NCBI GenBank assembly: GCA_026315105.1
Contig: CM048750.1
Location: 73,587,797-73,651,796, forward strand
Source of the DNA: Locusta migratoria
Lineage: Eukaryota > Arthropoda > Insecta > Orthoptera > Acrididae
Direction: 5' to 3'
DNA length: 64,000 nt
Shown here piece by piece: positions 9,753-19,527 of the stretch (its first letter is position 1; every line of letters begins with the position of its first letter). The notes beneath the pieces were generated by a model. That model did no database searches. It worked only from the letters and a program-made list of their open reading frames with translations, and was not told where the DNA came from. A program made the translations under genes and the position numbers.

Positions 9753-9863
9753 TCATCAGGAGAAACGTGCGCGACAGTTGCGGTTGAGTAGAGAATGCGC
9801 CCAATTAGACTCTGTGGTCTGGGGCAGACTCAACGCGTGCCCTAGTGGTCAGCGGACCGATTC
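9753..9863 (+). repeat. Dispersed repeat shared with 6979-7087
   Basis: A second copy of the block described at 6979: ATCAGGAGAAACGTGCGCGA, GCGCCCAATTAGACTCTGTG, CAACGCGTGCCCTAGTGGTC. The two diverge after about 110 bp. Confidence 0.55.
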
Positions 9864-10098
9864 GAGGATCCAGCGCAGCGTGTACGTAAGCTTGAAATGT
9901 CTCACTGCGGAGTACGAATTAGAAAATGCATTTATTTATATTTATTCACATTTATCATATTCCCCAGGACCGAATTAAGAAGCAAATCTCTATGGTCATA
10001 GAACGATGAGTAGTAATTCATAAAGTTTAGCTTAATGTTTTAATTCTTCCAGGAATTTCTCGAAGGAATAGAAGCAGTGAGCTATGAGGAAATTTATC
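9864..10098. other. Unassigned
   Basis: No gene or repeat family recognised between the dispersed repeat and the split SINE. Confidence 0.4.
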
Positions 10099-10110
10099 AG
10101 TTTAGCCTTC

Positions 10111-10236
10111 AAATGTACAACTTTTTATAGAGCTACGGGGTCATCAGTCCCTAAATTTATAAACTACTTACGAACTAGCTACTACTAAGGACGGCACAGA
10201 TATCTATGCCCGAGGGGAATTCGAACCCCCGAGCGT
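10111..10236 (-). mobile_element. SINE A 3' half with 12-bp direct repeats
   Basis: The minus-strand SINE A tail through the B-box complement (ATTCGAACCCCCGAG) ends at the hexamer CGTAGT. AGTTTAGCCTTC occurs at 10099-10110 and 10237-10248 and would be the target duplication of a 5'-truncated copy. The missing head half appears 90 bp further on (10327-10384), beginning at the same hexamer. Confidence 0.75.
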
Positions 10237-10284
10237 AGTTTAGCCTTCGAAACTCTTTGAAATCTTACGGCAGCTTATTACAAA

Positions 10285-10485
10285 GTTTGGAACTAAAATA
10301 GTAGCAACTACTTATTCACAATCAAACGTAGTGGCCGTGCAGACCGTGGCTGGAGCGCCTTAGTCCCCTCGGCCACCGCGGCTGCGCATTCGCTTCAGAA
10401 CTGTTCCAAGGATTCGACAGATGCAAACATGTAACGCTCTTGTATCAGTTGTGAATAAATAGTTGCCACTATTTAAGTTCTAGGC
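10285..10485 (+). mobile_element. Internally deleted mariner-like element holding a SINE head fragment
   Basis: The left end (TTGGAACTAAAATAGTAGCA, CTACTTATTCACAAT) and right end (TTGTGAATAAATAGTTGCCA, CTATTTAAGTTC) are inverted copies and match the mariner end at 16309. Between them, 10385-10425 (TCGCTTCAGAACTGTTCC, AGGATTCGACAG) corresponds to the end of a mariner transposase frame, as seen on the other strand at 21720-21770. Most of the transposase is gone. Positions 10327-10384 are the head half of a SINE A. Confidence 0.6.
10327..10384 (-). mobile_element. SINE A head half
   Basis: CGTAGTGGCCGTGCAGACCG, then TCCCCTCGGCCACCGCGGC, is the 5' (head) half of a minus-strand SINE A. It starts exactly at the CGTAGT where the tail half at 10111-10236 stops. 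Confidence 0.75.
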
Positions 10486-10489
10486 CTTG

Positions 10490-11740
10490 TATAACGCAGA
10501 CGGTTTCGTAATATTCCACTCTACGAAACTTGAAAATGATGTTATAGGACACATTATTCAGAAGATATGATTTTTTATGGTTTGAAAAACGAAAATGAAA
10601 TGAATAGAGAGTATGGCAGAGGGCGATGAATGGGCAGATAGAAAAGACGAATTTGGACTAACATTTAGGAAAGGAATACATGCACACCCAGAAAACGCCG
10701 AGATGTGATCTCGGCCTGGTGTACTACCTACACAGCTAGCGAAATTACGCCAGCGAATAAACAAAAAACAATCAGTCTGAACATACTTTGAAGGCCCAAA
10801 GGTACTATCCAACTACCAAACCATCCTCAAGCATAGGCGTCCTTGAATGTCAAAATGGAGGGGGTGTGGTTAGCACACCGCTCTCTGAGCCGTTGTTTTA
10901 AGTGGGCTAAATATTAATTGTCACATGAAAGGTATGAGTTTTAACTGGGCTCAATAAAAATTGAAAGTTTACTTTGAATAAAAATTGAACGAAAATGGAT
11001 ATCATTTCCTTGTACCCTGACAACTCTTTTGAACTCTGTTGAAGTAGTCGAGAATGAGGTAAGCCTTTTATGCACAGAAATAGCTGAAAGTAATTTCTCT
11101 GTTTTTGTCGAATTTATGGCCATGTTCTTGCAGTTACCTCCAAGTTGGATAACGGATTCAATTCTCTCGCAAGAATTACAGCAGACAGGAACAACAGCAG
11201 CAAAGGTAGCAGCAGCAGACAAAATCATAAATAAATAGATAATTTCTGTATGGAAAGTGCAGTGTCGAGCAAAGAAAATTATGCTGACTCAAAATCGGAT
11301 TAAAAAAAATTAAAATTAACAAAATATGGAGAGGAAAGGGGAAACTAACTAGATGAATGGAATAATGTAGAGGACACATCTTTAGTTTTAACAAAGGATC
11401 TCATATTGACTTTTAAGCAAAATTTTTAGAAATACAAAACCAAATAATTATATTAAGAACGCTTTTAAACATTTTGCAATGCCCAAAAGCTTAAAAATAA
11501 AGTCCGCTTACAGAATACCTACCACAGACAGACGCCAAATACCAACTGCTCCAGACAGCCTCAACGTACCGACTGCACCAGAGTCCTCATACTAACTGCT
11601 ACAGAGAAACTCTCCTACTAGCTATAATCTCTGCGCCCAGCGATAATAGTACCTCCAAAGGTATAAAGACATGCTGAGAAAAATTCTTTGTTTGTATGAT
11701 CACGATGTCCGTAGTTGCTTTTATAATTATGAATAGTAGT
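10490..11740. other. Unassigned; short imperfect tandem repeat at 11541-11612
   Basis: No gene recognised. At 11541, 11568 and 11591 three short units begin with AC(C/T)(A/G)ACTGC and continue with (T/A)CCAGA or TACAGA, giving a degenerate tandem array with a period of 23-27 bp. The remainder is AT-rich. Confidence 0.4.
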
Positions 11741-11744
11741 GTCT

Positions 11745-11855
11745 GTCCGTCTATGCAACTACAAATAAAATGCGATTTTTCTCGCCACATGTGTTTCGTT
11801 TTAATGACAATAAAACATCTTCAGTGGTATGTAATAATAGAAATCTACTGGAAAA
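11745..11855 (-). mobile_element. Penelope-like 3' tail fragment
   Basis: The minus strand reads CCACTGAAGATGTTTTATTG, then TTAAAACGAAACACATGTGG and AATCGCATTTTATTTGTAG. The GAAGATG, GAAAC and ATTTTATT order matches other Penelope tails here (12284-12360, 43700-43810). Confidence 0.45.
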
Positions 11856-12269
11856 GGAGAACGTGACAGTGATACAAAACGTAATCTCCACCACACACTG
11901 TAATATGGTCTGAGGAGGTTAGATGTTGATAGATACTATAGAAATGGGTTTTGGACAGCAATGTTGCAAAAATTACTCACGTCACATCCTACACGAAACA
12001 AATTTAATTATTACATGAATTCTGAGAGTTTATTGGTATTTAACTAATGTTTTATGCATAAGTTTTAAAACTGTTTTTGTTTAACATGTATGTTTTATGT
12101 ATAAAGTAAACACGAAAATATATAATAAATGAAAATTAATTATATTCAACGTTTTGTTTTTATTTCCTACTTTTAGGTAACGATTTAGCGTTTGGCTGAC
12201 TTTTTGTATTCGTCTGGGCCCGCTGCGTCATATTTGTCATATAACGACATCGTACGAAACTTTGCTGCA

Positions 12270-13135
12270 TCAAAGACGCTGCTATATGAAGAAATTATTT
12301 ATTAATTACAACAGGCCTGTTTCAGCACAATTGCCATCTTCAGGTTTCTGTGACGATAATATAGATAACATAGGAATAATATTGCAATTTTGAACGTGAT
12401 AATATAGACTAATAACATAGGCACAATAAGTTTACGTATATTAAATTTTACTTTATTGTAACGACGTTGTTTTATTCGCTGTCATGATGATTTGAATTTT
12501 TAATTGCTGTTAAAAGTGAATACATTTAGCATCATACTTATACATCAGTTAAATTCCGAATTGAGTTTTTTTAAATTTTTATTTTCGTGTTTTGAGTTTA
12601 AAAGTTGTCAGCGATGTTACCTGGTTATAATCGTTTCTATTTCACTGGTATTAATTAATTATATCTTTGTCTCTACAGGTTCTGTTAAATTACGAATTTG
12701 AATTGTATATATATTGTAGAACTGGTTAAGTCGAACGTATTTGTGATTTGCAAGTTTCTTAACGATTTAATGTAATTAATAGCGTAAATATCTCTTTGCA
12801 GCGATTACTATTAATTTCGTAATAGCATGATTTCTGCTGTGTTTGTAGATTTCGCTTAGCTGTTTATCGATTTGACAGAAAAGTATAAATAAAAATTTAT
12901 ATGTAGTTTTTATGTTTCATATCGATCTGCTCATTTAAAATTTCTTGAGGGAGAATCATTGTGTGTGAATAAATTTCAATTTCTTCAACGACGTTCATCA
13001 TTGGTCCCTTTTTATAAAGAACAGAATTGGTCTCTGAACCTGGGTCAAGGTTAATAAAAACACCTTCAACTGATTGGTTTTGTCCTTTGTAATGTGACAC
13101 AACGCGAATGCATACAAACAATGCGGTACTGCACG
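12270..13135 (-). mobile_element. Penelope-like element remnant: endonuclease C terminus and 3' tail
   Basis: At 13121-12897 the minus strand is open; its last third (YKKGPMMNVVEEIEIYSHTM, then ILNEQIDMKH) resembles the end of Penelope-type GIY-YIG proteins, where a K-G-P/LNLLEELEIYKH-like stretch precedes a short tail. About 550 bp further on, the minus strand has CCTGAAGATGGCAATTGTGC, TGAAACAGGCCTGTTG and TAATTAATAAATAATTTC, a typical Penelope 3' end. The GIY and YIG motifs and all of the reverse transcriptase are missing, so it is a 5'-truncated, dead copy. Confidence 0.6.
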
Positions 13136-13923
13136 TAGGTGCATTGTATTAACTACACATCTTTGTCGAGGCAAATTAATGAAGATATTTACATAATATT
13201 TCGTGCTTTATTTGTTTCGTTAGAGCATCTTTAATGTGCATGAACAGAAAAAGAAGATGAAAATAGATTTATTATCAAAAATATCTACTTCCTTTGGGCA
13301 GACTACCATTTTTAACTTCCGTGATTAGTTTCGATCTTACGTGTAGTTTAGATGTCACTTCTTTCTGATGGGTGCAACAGACCAGATTGCGCTGTACGTT
13401 ATGAACAGATCTATGCAAAAAAATAGACATTTCTTATACTACTCGAACCACTCTGTGTAGAACACCTTTAATAAACTTTCTTCCTGAGCTATACAATTAT
13501 CGATGTTAATGTATATGATTTGTTGATGACGTAAAATCACTTCTAAGCCCGTCATACTGTAATCAACAGTAAGTACCAAAATATCTCATCAGTTGAAAAG
13601 CTACATTTGGTAGTGTCGATTTAGAAAAAATCTTTAAGTAATTTACAGTGTCATTCTCTCCAGCTTTAGGCAAGACGTATGTGAGAATGTTAGCATGCCG
13701 ATCCAATACATAATTAGTTAATTACTTAATCATCAAATGTGGATCAATCCATTGCAGCAGAAATTGATCTTTTACTATGAAATGTGGGCATTAAATTGAT
13801 GTCTTGTGGAGCCTACGGCGTTCAATTCGTAAGCAAGTAGCAGTGGTTGGAATGATCCGGGAGAGTCATTGAGGTTTGGAACTCTTATGTTAGTCCGTAT
13901 TTGCTTTTTTAAATATGGGATTG
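13136..13923. other. AT-rich stretch, nothing recognised
   Basis: About 790 bp without a recognisable gene, RNA or repeat family. Confidence 0.45.
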
Positions 13924-13933
13924 TGGATCCACC

Positions 13934-14139
13934 GCCGGCTCGGTGGCCGAGGGGACTGCCGCGCTTCAGTCACGGTCTGCACGGCCATTACTGTCGGGGG
14001 TTCGAATCCCCCCTCGGGCATGGATATTTGTGCTGTCCTTAGTGTTTGCTAGTTCATAAGTAGTTTGTATGTTTAGGGACTGATGACCCCGTAGTTAAGT
14101 CCCATAAGCTATACAAACATATGAACATTTTTTTGAATT
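13934..14139 (+). mobile_element. SINE A, plus strand
   Basis: Full length, with a mutated first part of the head (GCCGGCTCGGTGGCC) and GGACTGCCGCGCTTCAG in place of the usual GGACTGAGGCGCTCCAG. The B box and tail are intact. Near-perfect direct repeats TGGATCCACC / TGGATCCGCC lie at 13924-13933 and 14140-14149. Confidence 0.92.
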
Positions 14140-14149
14140 TGGATCCGCC

Positions 14150-14727
14150 TTAAGGCAAAACTCTTGTTTATTTACATACCTATACTAGCTTCACTGGAAA
14201 CCCTACTATCTTCAGTGGACTTTGTATTTATTCTAAAAGAATGCGGAAAAACTGTGAAAAACATAAGGTATACCCTTTTTCCACTGTATCATTGTGTGAA
14301 CATTCATTTTCATACCTTTATACCATTAAGTTATTGCACACTCTATAATGTTTGTTGCATTTTATTTCGGCGTACAGCATGTCATTTGTAATACTTATGA
14401 GCGGCTGTTATTAGCAAGAGTGACTATTGCGAGTAACCTTATTTCAGTGTATATATACATCATTGGTTTTGTGTATTGCTGTTATTACAGTTTATGAGGG
14501 TACCGGTACTAGCTATGCATATTTTGGAATCGTACTTACATCTTTCGACGGTTATCTGTTCTCGCGTTACAGAAATATATCTTCCGCCTATGACAGTTGC
14601 TTGAAACCTACGCCATTTTTTTTTATTTGCGTGTGTCGCGACTCGCTAGATGTGTAGTATGTTGCGAGAGTGTTTCTGCAGGTATGGCGCGAGTTTTGAT
14701 GCTGTGTGTTACGATCCTGAGAGTGAA

Positions 14728-14729
<2 letters not shown>
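14150..14729. other. Unassigned
   Basis: Several plus-strand frames of 75-93 codons overlap here, but none shows a known domain or credible splice borders. Confidence 0.4.

Positions 14730-14730
<1 letters not shown>

Positions 14731-14772
<42 letters not shown>
14731..14772. repeat. (TG)21 microsatellite
   Basis: An uninterrupted TG dinucleotide run of 42 bp. Frames reading through it (poly Cys-Val or Thr-His) are artefacts. Confidence 0.95.
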
Positions 14773-14776
<4 letters not shown>

Positions 14777-14833
14777 CGTGCTGTTGACGCCCTGTATTCT
14801 AAGGTAGTGAAGTGTGTGTTGTTACCTGCATGG

Positions 14834-15159
14834 CAATCAATGGCATGTTTCCAGAATGAAACTTTCACTCTGCAGTGAAGTGTGTCCTGATATGAAACTT
14901 CCTGGCAGATTAAAATTGTGTGCCGGAACCGGAAGTTTGCAAAGAAGGAGGCGAGGTACTGGCTGAAATAAAGTTGTGAGGCGGCCTCGTGAGTCGTGTC
15001 GGGATAGCTCAGTCGGTAGAGCGCTTGCCCGAGAAAGGCAAAGGTCCCATGTTAGACTCCCGGTTCCGGCACACAATTTTAATCTGCCAGGAAGTTTCAT
15101 ACCAGGACACACTTCACTGCAGAGTGAAAGTTTCATTCTGGACACATGTCATTGATTGA
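14834..15159. mobile_element. SINE B inside a long inverted repeat
   Basis: Two arms of about 90-100 bp are inverted copies: left CAATCAATGGCATGTTTCC, AGAATGAAACTTTCACTCTG, CTTCCTGGCAGATTAAAATT; right the complement ending CATTCTGGACACATGTCATT, GATTG. The middle holds a tRNA-like sequence at 14998-15070 (GTCGGGATAGCTCAGTCGGT, then AGACTCCCGGTTCCGGC) whose acceptor-stem ends can still pair over seven positions, and a AAGTTTGCAAAGAAGGAGG spacer. The B box is mutated (GTTAGACTC). The structure is a tRNA-containing foldback unit; related copies lie at 23716, 43013 and 50577. Confidence 0.82.
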
Positions 15160-16308
15160 TTTTTTTCTTGTGGTGTTATCTCAAGAGCAAAGTATACACG
15201 ACTCGAGCAAGAACCGTGGGTCAGATGAACAGAGAATTCGCGATGAAATTCACAGTGTCCCACCTGAGATGTAGCGGCCAATGAGGAATCTCCACAGCAG
15301 ATTTCATGAATGTATTTATATGGAAAGACGCCACCGAAAGGACGTAATAAAATAAAAATAAATTTAAAAAATAAATAAATAAATAAAAAAAAGAAAAACG
15401 AGAAAACGGCCCACTTTAGGTTTTCCCGTAGTTTATGATTTTTTGCAAACATTTCGGACAAAAATAATAAAAATGTAAGTAATAAAAAATTGTGATGGTA
15501 TTTCTGCACTCAACACGTAACATTGTCTCCAACCGTATTATCAAAAACAGCCAAAATTGGTTGATGTATGCGTTCATCTTTAACAAATAAGCACTTTTTA
15601 ACTGTTACCTCTTTAAACTATTATTTTGATATCTCTTCCATGTTTTCATTAGCTTCTTCCGTTAAAATATTACCACCCGTCTTGCCGTGGTAGCTTGTCC
15701 TCTCTTTATGGTTTTTTTTTTTTTTTTTTCTTTGCCTGTAATGGCTTACGTAAACTCAAGTGACAGTGTCAAATCGCAGATATTTTTACAATAAACGTTG
15801 CCATTTATGGAAATAACATAACGGAGCAATTTTTTTAAGAATCTTCTCCTCTAAAAATACGTTTATTCAATTTTCGTCTCAGATGAACGGTTAAGGCTTT
15901 ATTTCCAATTAAATTTCCTACTGTGATTCTTCAGTTTCTCCAAACGTTTTTGTTGCTGGAACAGGCCACGGATGCTCGTTGCACACTATGAATCGGCAAT
16001 ACACCCGTGAACTGTTCGAGCAAATTTCTTGCTGTGAAAAGGCCTATTTTTTGTCCGAAACATTTGAAAGAGTGAGGTTCTGGTCGCTGGCATTGCTCAC
16101 TGAGGAGATATAGACGTAAGTACCAAATTTTGTATGTTGAAAATAGGGCTATCACTAAAAATTTTACGAGTATAAGAATAAAACGAGAAATTTTATGTAA
16201 AAGTGTCATATAAATTTCGCAGATTGTCTGAAGACGGCACTATAGTCGAAATGGATGCATAAAAATAAAAAATTCATATAAAAAGTAGCAATTTGGATAT
16301 AATTACGA
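15160..16308. other. Unassigned AT-rich stretch
   Basis: Contains A/T-rich low complexity (15340-15400) and a T17-19 run near 15711-15729. Minus-strand frames at 15114-15509 and 15931-16209 show no domain. Confidence 0.4.
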
Positions 16309-16420
16309 GGGTTGGAACTTAAATAGTGACAACTATTTATTCACAACCGATACAAAACCGTTACATGTTTGCACCTGTTACTGTCCTTCAAAGTAGACTT
16401 GCGCATAATAGTTCGCGATC
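16309..16420 (+). mobile_element. mariner-like element terminal fragment
   Basis: GAGGGTTGGAACTTAAATAG, TGACAACTATTTATTCACAA, then CCGTTACATGTTTGCACC matches the two ends of the element at 10285-10485. Only one end is present; no transposase follows. Confidence 0.65.
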
Positions 16421-16451
16421 GGGAGCGCTCACTCTAGTTCGCTTCCCTGCT

Positions 16452-16545
16452 TAGATTAGATTAGATTAGATTAGATTAATACTTGTTCCTTAGATCATGT
16501 ATACGACATTTCGTAATGATGTGGAACGTGCCGCGAATTAGTTCG
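16452..16545 (-). mobile_element. LINE 3' end with (TTAGA)n tail
   Basis: Five to six TTAGA units at 16452-16480 are followed by ATACTTGTTCCTTAGATCAT, then CGACATTTCGTAATGATGTG and GAACGTG. Read on the minus strand, this is a unique 3' sequence ending in a pentanucleotide tail, as in many CR1/Jockey-type LINEs. It is a 5'-truncated copy. Confidence 0.6.
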
Positions 16546-16881
16546 TTCTTTTAGTTCCTCCGCTCCCAGTGACGGCTGAGCGGCGTGGTCTGCGCATGCA
16601 GATGGAGGGAGAAGTTCCCCCACCTAGCTGCTTCATGCGCTTGCTGCTTGAGCCACTAACAGTGTCACGCAAACCAAAAGAAACAGTTTGTGAATAATTT
16701 CTCACGTTTAAGTTTAGAGTTATCTCTATATCTTGGCATTGTGGAATTTATTAGATATTGCAGAGTGCAGAGTACTTCAAAGCAGAAATTTTGTAGCAAT
16801 GAACTATGTAATCTAGCAGGCAGACGCTAACCTCGAAATGGCTCTCATCAGCAGAAGGCAAACACGTGATTCTTAATTCTT

Positions 16882-17121
16882 TTCGCGACCTATGGCGCAT
16901 ATTTTAGTTCGGGACCTATCACGCACATTTTAGTTCACGACCCATCGTGCACATTTTAGTTCGCGACCTATCGCGCACATTTTGGTTCGCGACCTGTAGC
17001 GCACATTTTAGTTCGCGACCTAGTTCACGACCTATCGCGCATATTTTAGTTCGCGACCTATCGCGTATATTTTGATTCGCGACCTATCGCTCATATTTTA
17101 GTTCGCGACCTATCACGCATA
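16882..17121. repeat. 26-bp minisatellite with TCGCGA core, ten units
   Basis: Units start at 16882, 16908, 16934, 16960, 16986, 17012, 17024 (a unit shortened to 12 bp precedes it), 17050, 17076 and 17102. Spacing is exactly 26 bp apart from the one 12-bp step. Consensus starts TTCGCGACCTATCGCG and ends CACATTTTAG. Most units carry the palindrome TCGCGA. Differences between units are mostly CG to CA/TG changes. Confidence 0.95.
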
Positions 17122-17236
17122 GTCTTCTACGGCCACACGGAGGCAAGTCTTGTACACTGCCAGTGCGCGCGCGTCGTCTAATAGGCCATGCCACACTGCA
17201 ACAGGTGCATCGATGCCACAATAGCTGCACCAGTAC
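17122..17236. other. Unassigned spacer
   Basis: GC-balanced unique sequence between the minisatellite and a SINE A; nothing recognised. Confidence 0.4.
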
Positions 17237-17237
17237 A

Positions 17238-17437
17238 AAAATGTTTCAAATGTTTTTATAGCTTATGGGACTTAACTACGGGGTCATCAGTCCCTAAACT
17301 TACAAACTACTTATGAACTAGCTAACACTAAGGACTCCACAAATTTCCATGCCCGAGGGGGGATTCGAACCCCCGACCGTAGGGGCCGTGCAGACCGTGA
17401 CTGGAGCGCCTCAGTCTCCTCGGCCACCGCGGCCGGC
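17238..17437 (-). mobile_element. SINE A, minus strand
   Basis: Full length, from tail (TGTTTCAAATGTTTTTATAG) through the B-box complement to the head (TCGGCCACCGCGGCCGGC). A convincing target duplication was not found. Confidence 0.9.
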
Positions 17438-17567
17438 GTACTGTATGATAGCTATAGTATACCCATTCTTCTAATATGTACACAAATGATCACCAGGCCA
17501 AGATCTATACAGGAGACTTTACACCTTCTCTCTGAGATGAATAGAACCTGAGATATGGGCCCCTAAA

Positions 17568-17812
17568 CGAAGGAAGGAAGCTTAGGATTTAACGTCCCGA
17601 CAGCTTGGTCATTAGAGACGGAGCTAACGTTCGGAGTTTTGGTTAATGATGTGGAAGGAAATCGGCCGTGCCCTTTTGAAAGGAGCCATCCCGGCATTTG
17701 ATTTTAGGGAAATCACGGAAAACCTAAATGAGGATGGCCGGAGGTGGATTTGAACCACCGTCCTTCCGAGTGCGAGTCCAGTGTCTTACCACTGCGCCAC
17801 CTCGCTCGGTGT
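17568..17812 (-). mobile_element. SINE D, full length, 10-bp TSD
   Basis: A different tRNA-headed SINE. On the minus strand the head reads ACCGAGCGAGGTGGCGCAGT, followed by a B box (GGTTCAAATCC) and the body GGCATTTGATTTTAGGG / CCGATTTCCTTCCAC seen here as its complement. The tail end is AGGAAGGAAGCTTAGG on the plus strand. Perfect repeats GGCCCCTAAA at 17558-17567 and 17813-17822 define the insertion. The head is the complement of CACTGCGCCACCTCGCTCGG. Confidence 0.92.
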
Positions 17813-18529
17813 GGCCCCTAAAGAATCGCAAATTCCCACGCGCCGTTTACGAACATATTACCGTATTTTATCGCATAAGCTCCCCCCTCGCATATTCCCC
17901 TCCCCTAAGATTTTTCATAATTAAAAAATTATTTTATTAATATCGCGCATAATTCCCTCTCCTGGTTCGTTCTAACAGGAGCGGCCTTCAAATAACTAGT
18001 GATGGGACAACCGACTGTTTTTAACAACCGATTGATCAATCGGTTGTTTTTTTCGTTCAGTCGGTATTTTCAGTCTAATGAAACAACCGAATGAAAATAG
18101 TCTCAGTGGTCGTATGAATGTTTTCACTCACTGGAGGGGTTTCAGTGGTTTCAGTCGATGCGAAACAATCGAATGAAACCAGTCTCTGTCGGTTGCAGCC
18201 GCTATATTAATGTTTTCACTCATTCAGTGGGTTTGAGTGGTTTCAGTCGATGCGCGACCACCGAATGAAACAAGTCGCTGTCCTTTATATGAATGTTTTC
18301 GGCATTGAGTGGTTTCACTTGATGCAATACAACTGACTGGAATAAGTCTCTGTCGGTTCCTGCAGTTATATGGATGTTTTCATTAATTCACCGAGTTTGT
18401 GTTACTTTATTTGTTTACTCGTTCAGCCTTTTCGGGTTTAAATGAACCGTGATTCAGCATGAAACTTTCTTAGAGACAAATCTTATAAATGTAGCATTGT
18501 GTCCGTGTGTGTGTGTGTGTTTCTATTGC

Positions 18530-19015
18530 ATGCAAATCTACAGTTTTGTTCCAATCTTGATGAAATTTTGCACACTTAACCTTCAAAGCAAGAGGAAAGT
18601 CACTGTCTACATCAAAATTCATTCGGTGCATGGTGGAGGGTACATTACATACTGACTTCGACAAAAACGACAATTTGGCTGCGATATTGATGAAATTTTG
18701 CACACTTGACTTTTAAAACAAGGTGAAGGTAACTGTGTACAATAAATTTCGTAGATGCATGGCGGAAGGTACTTTACTAACTTCGACAAATTCCGTTTGT
18801 ATGCGAATTTTAATGATATATTTCACTCTTCACCTTCAAAGAAGGAGAATGGTCACCGTTTACATCTACTGTAGTTCGATGCACGACAGAAGGTATTCCA
18901 GACTTTGAAGCCAATATAGAGTTTTATTCCGATCTTGATGAAATTTTGCACACTTGACTTTCAAAACAAGTGGCAGTTCACTGTTCATTTAAGATTTTGA
19001 ATGGTACATGGCGGA
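18530..19015. repeat. 122-130-bp tandem repeat, four units, inside the hAT element
   Basis: The motif CTTGATGAAATTTTGCACAC recurs with GAT at about 18559, 18689, 18815 (degraded) and 18937, each followed by AAGCAAGAGG-like text, a CACTGT(C/G)TACA block and GGTGCATGGTGGAGG-like text. A related array with the same TTCCAATCTT/CATACAAATCTA framing lies at 46478-46680. Confidence 0.8.
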
Positions 19016-19334
19016 GGGATAGAATAAACCTCCACACCATTTCACCGATAACCACATAAATATCTGTGAGAAGAGTGAATAATTATGAAACTTGAGATGA
19101 ATGTTTTCATATACTGTTGACGAATACAGACACTCCGAAGAAAATTTACAGCCCTGATAAATATTGTATGCCTTCTCGTACTCCTTCAAATTAGATGGAA
19201 TTAACAAAAGTATTTTTTAAGAAATATTTTTATGCAAAATACTTTTTTTTACAGTACCTAATATTTTAGTGATCTTCGAATTTGGATCTAGCAAATATGC
19301 TGAAAGTTAACATACTTAATAGTGTCCTACTAGT

Positions 19335-19527
19335 TCAAATGTTCGAATGTTTGTTAAGCTTATGGGACTTAACTATGTGGTCATCAGTCCCTAAACTTAC
19401 AAACTACTTATCAACTACCTTATACTAAGGACGGCACAAATATCCATGCCCGAGGGGGATTCGAACCCCCGACCGTAGTGGCCGTGCAGACTGGAGCGCC
19501 TCAGTCCCCTCGGCCACCGCGGCCGGT
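19335..19527 (-). mobile_element. SINE A nested in the hAT element, 12-bp TSD
   Basis: Full-length minus-strand copy between perfect repeats TGTCCTACTAGT at 19323-19334 and 19528-19539. A 9-bp deletion in the head removes part of the usual CCGTGACTGGAGCG. As it sits inside the hAT element, it is the youngest event of the nest. Confidence 0.95.

Noticed and set aside
14597..14878. Cys-Val and Thr-His repeat proteins
   Set aside because: They are translations of the (TG)21 microsatellite.
14998..15070. Functional tRNA gene in SINE B
   Set aside because: The B box is mutated and the sequence sits in the middle of a dispersed inverted-repeat unit with other copies in the window, so it is a SINE head. 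The same applies to all tRNA-like blocks in SINE A, C and D.
15711..15729. T run as a terminator
   Set aside because: It is a simple homopolymer in AT-rich DNA without an associated hairpin or pol III gene.
16452..16480. (TTAGA)n run as a telomeric repeat
   Set aside because: The insect telomere unit is TTAGG; only five to six TTAGA units occur and they are fused to a LINE-like 3' sequence.
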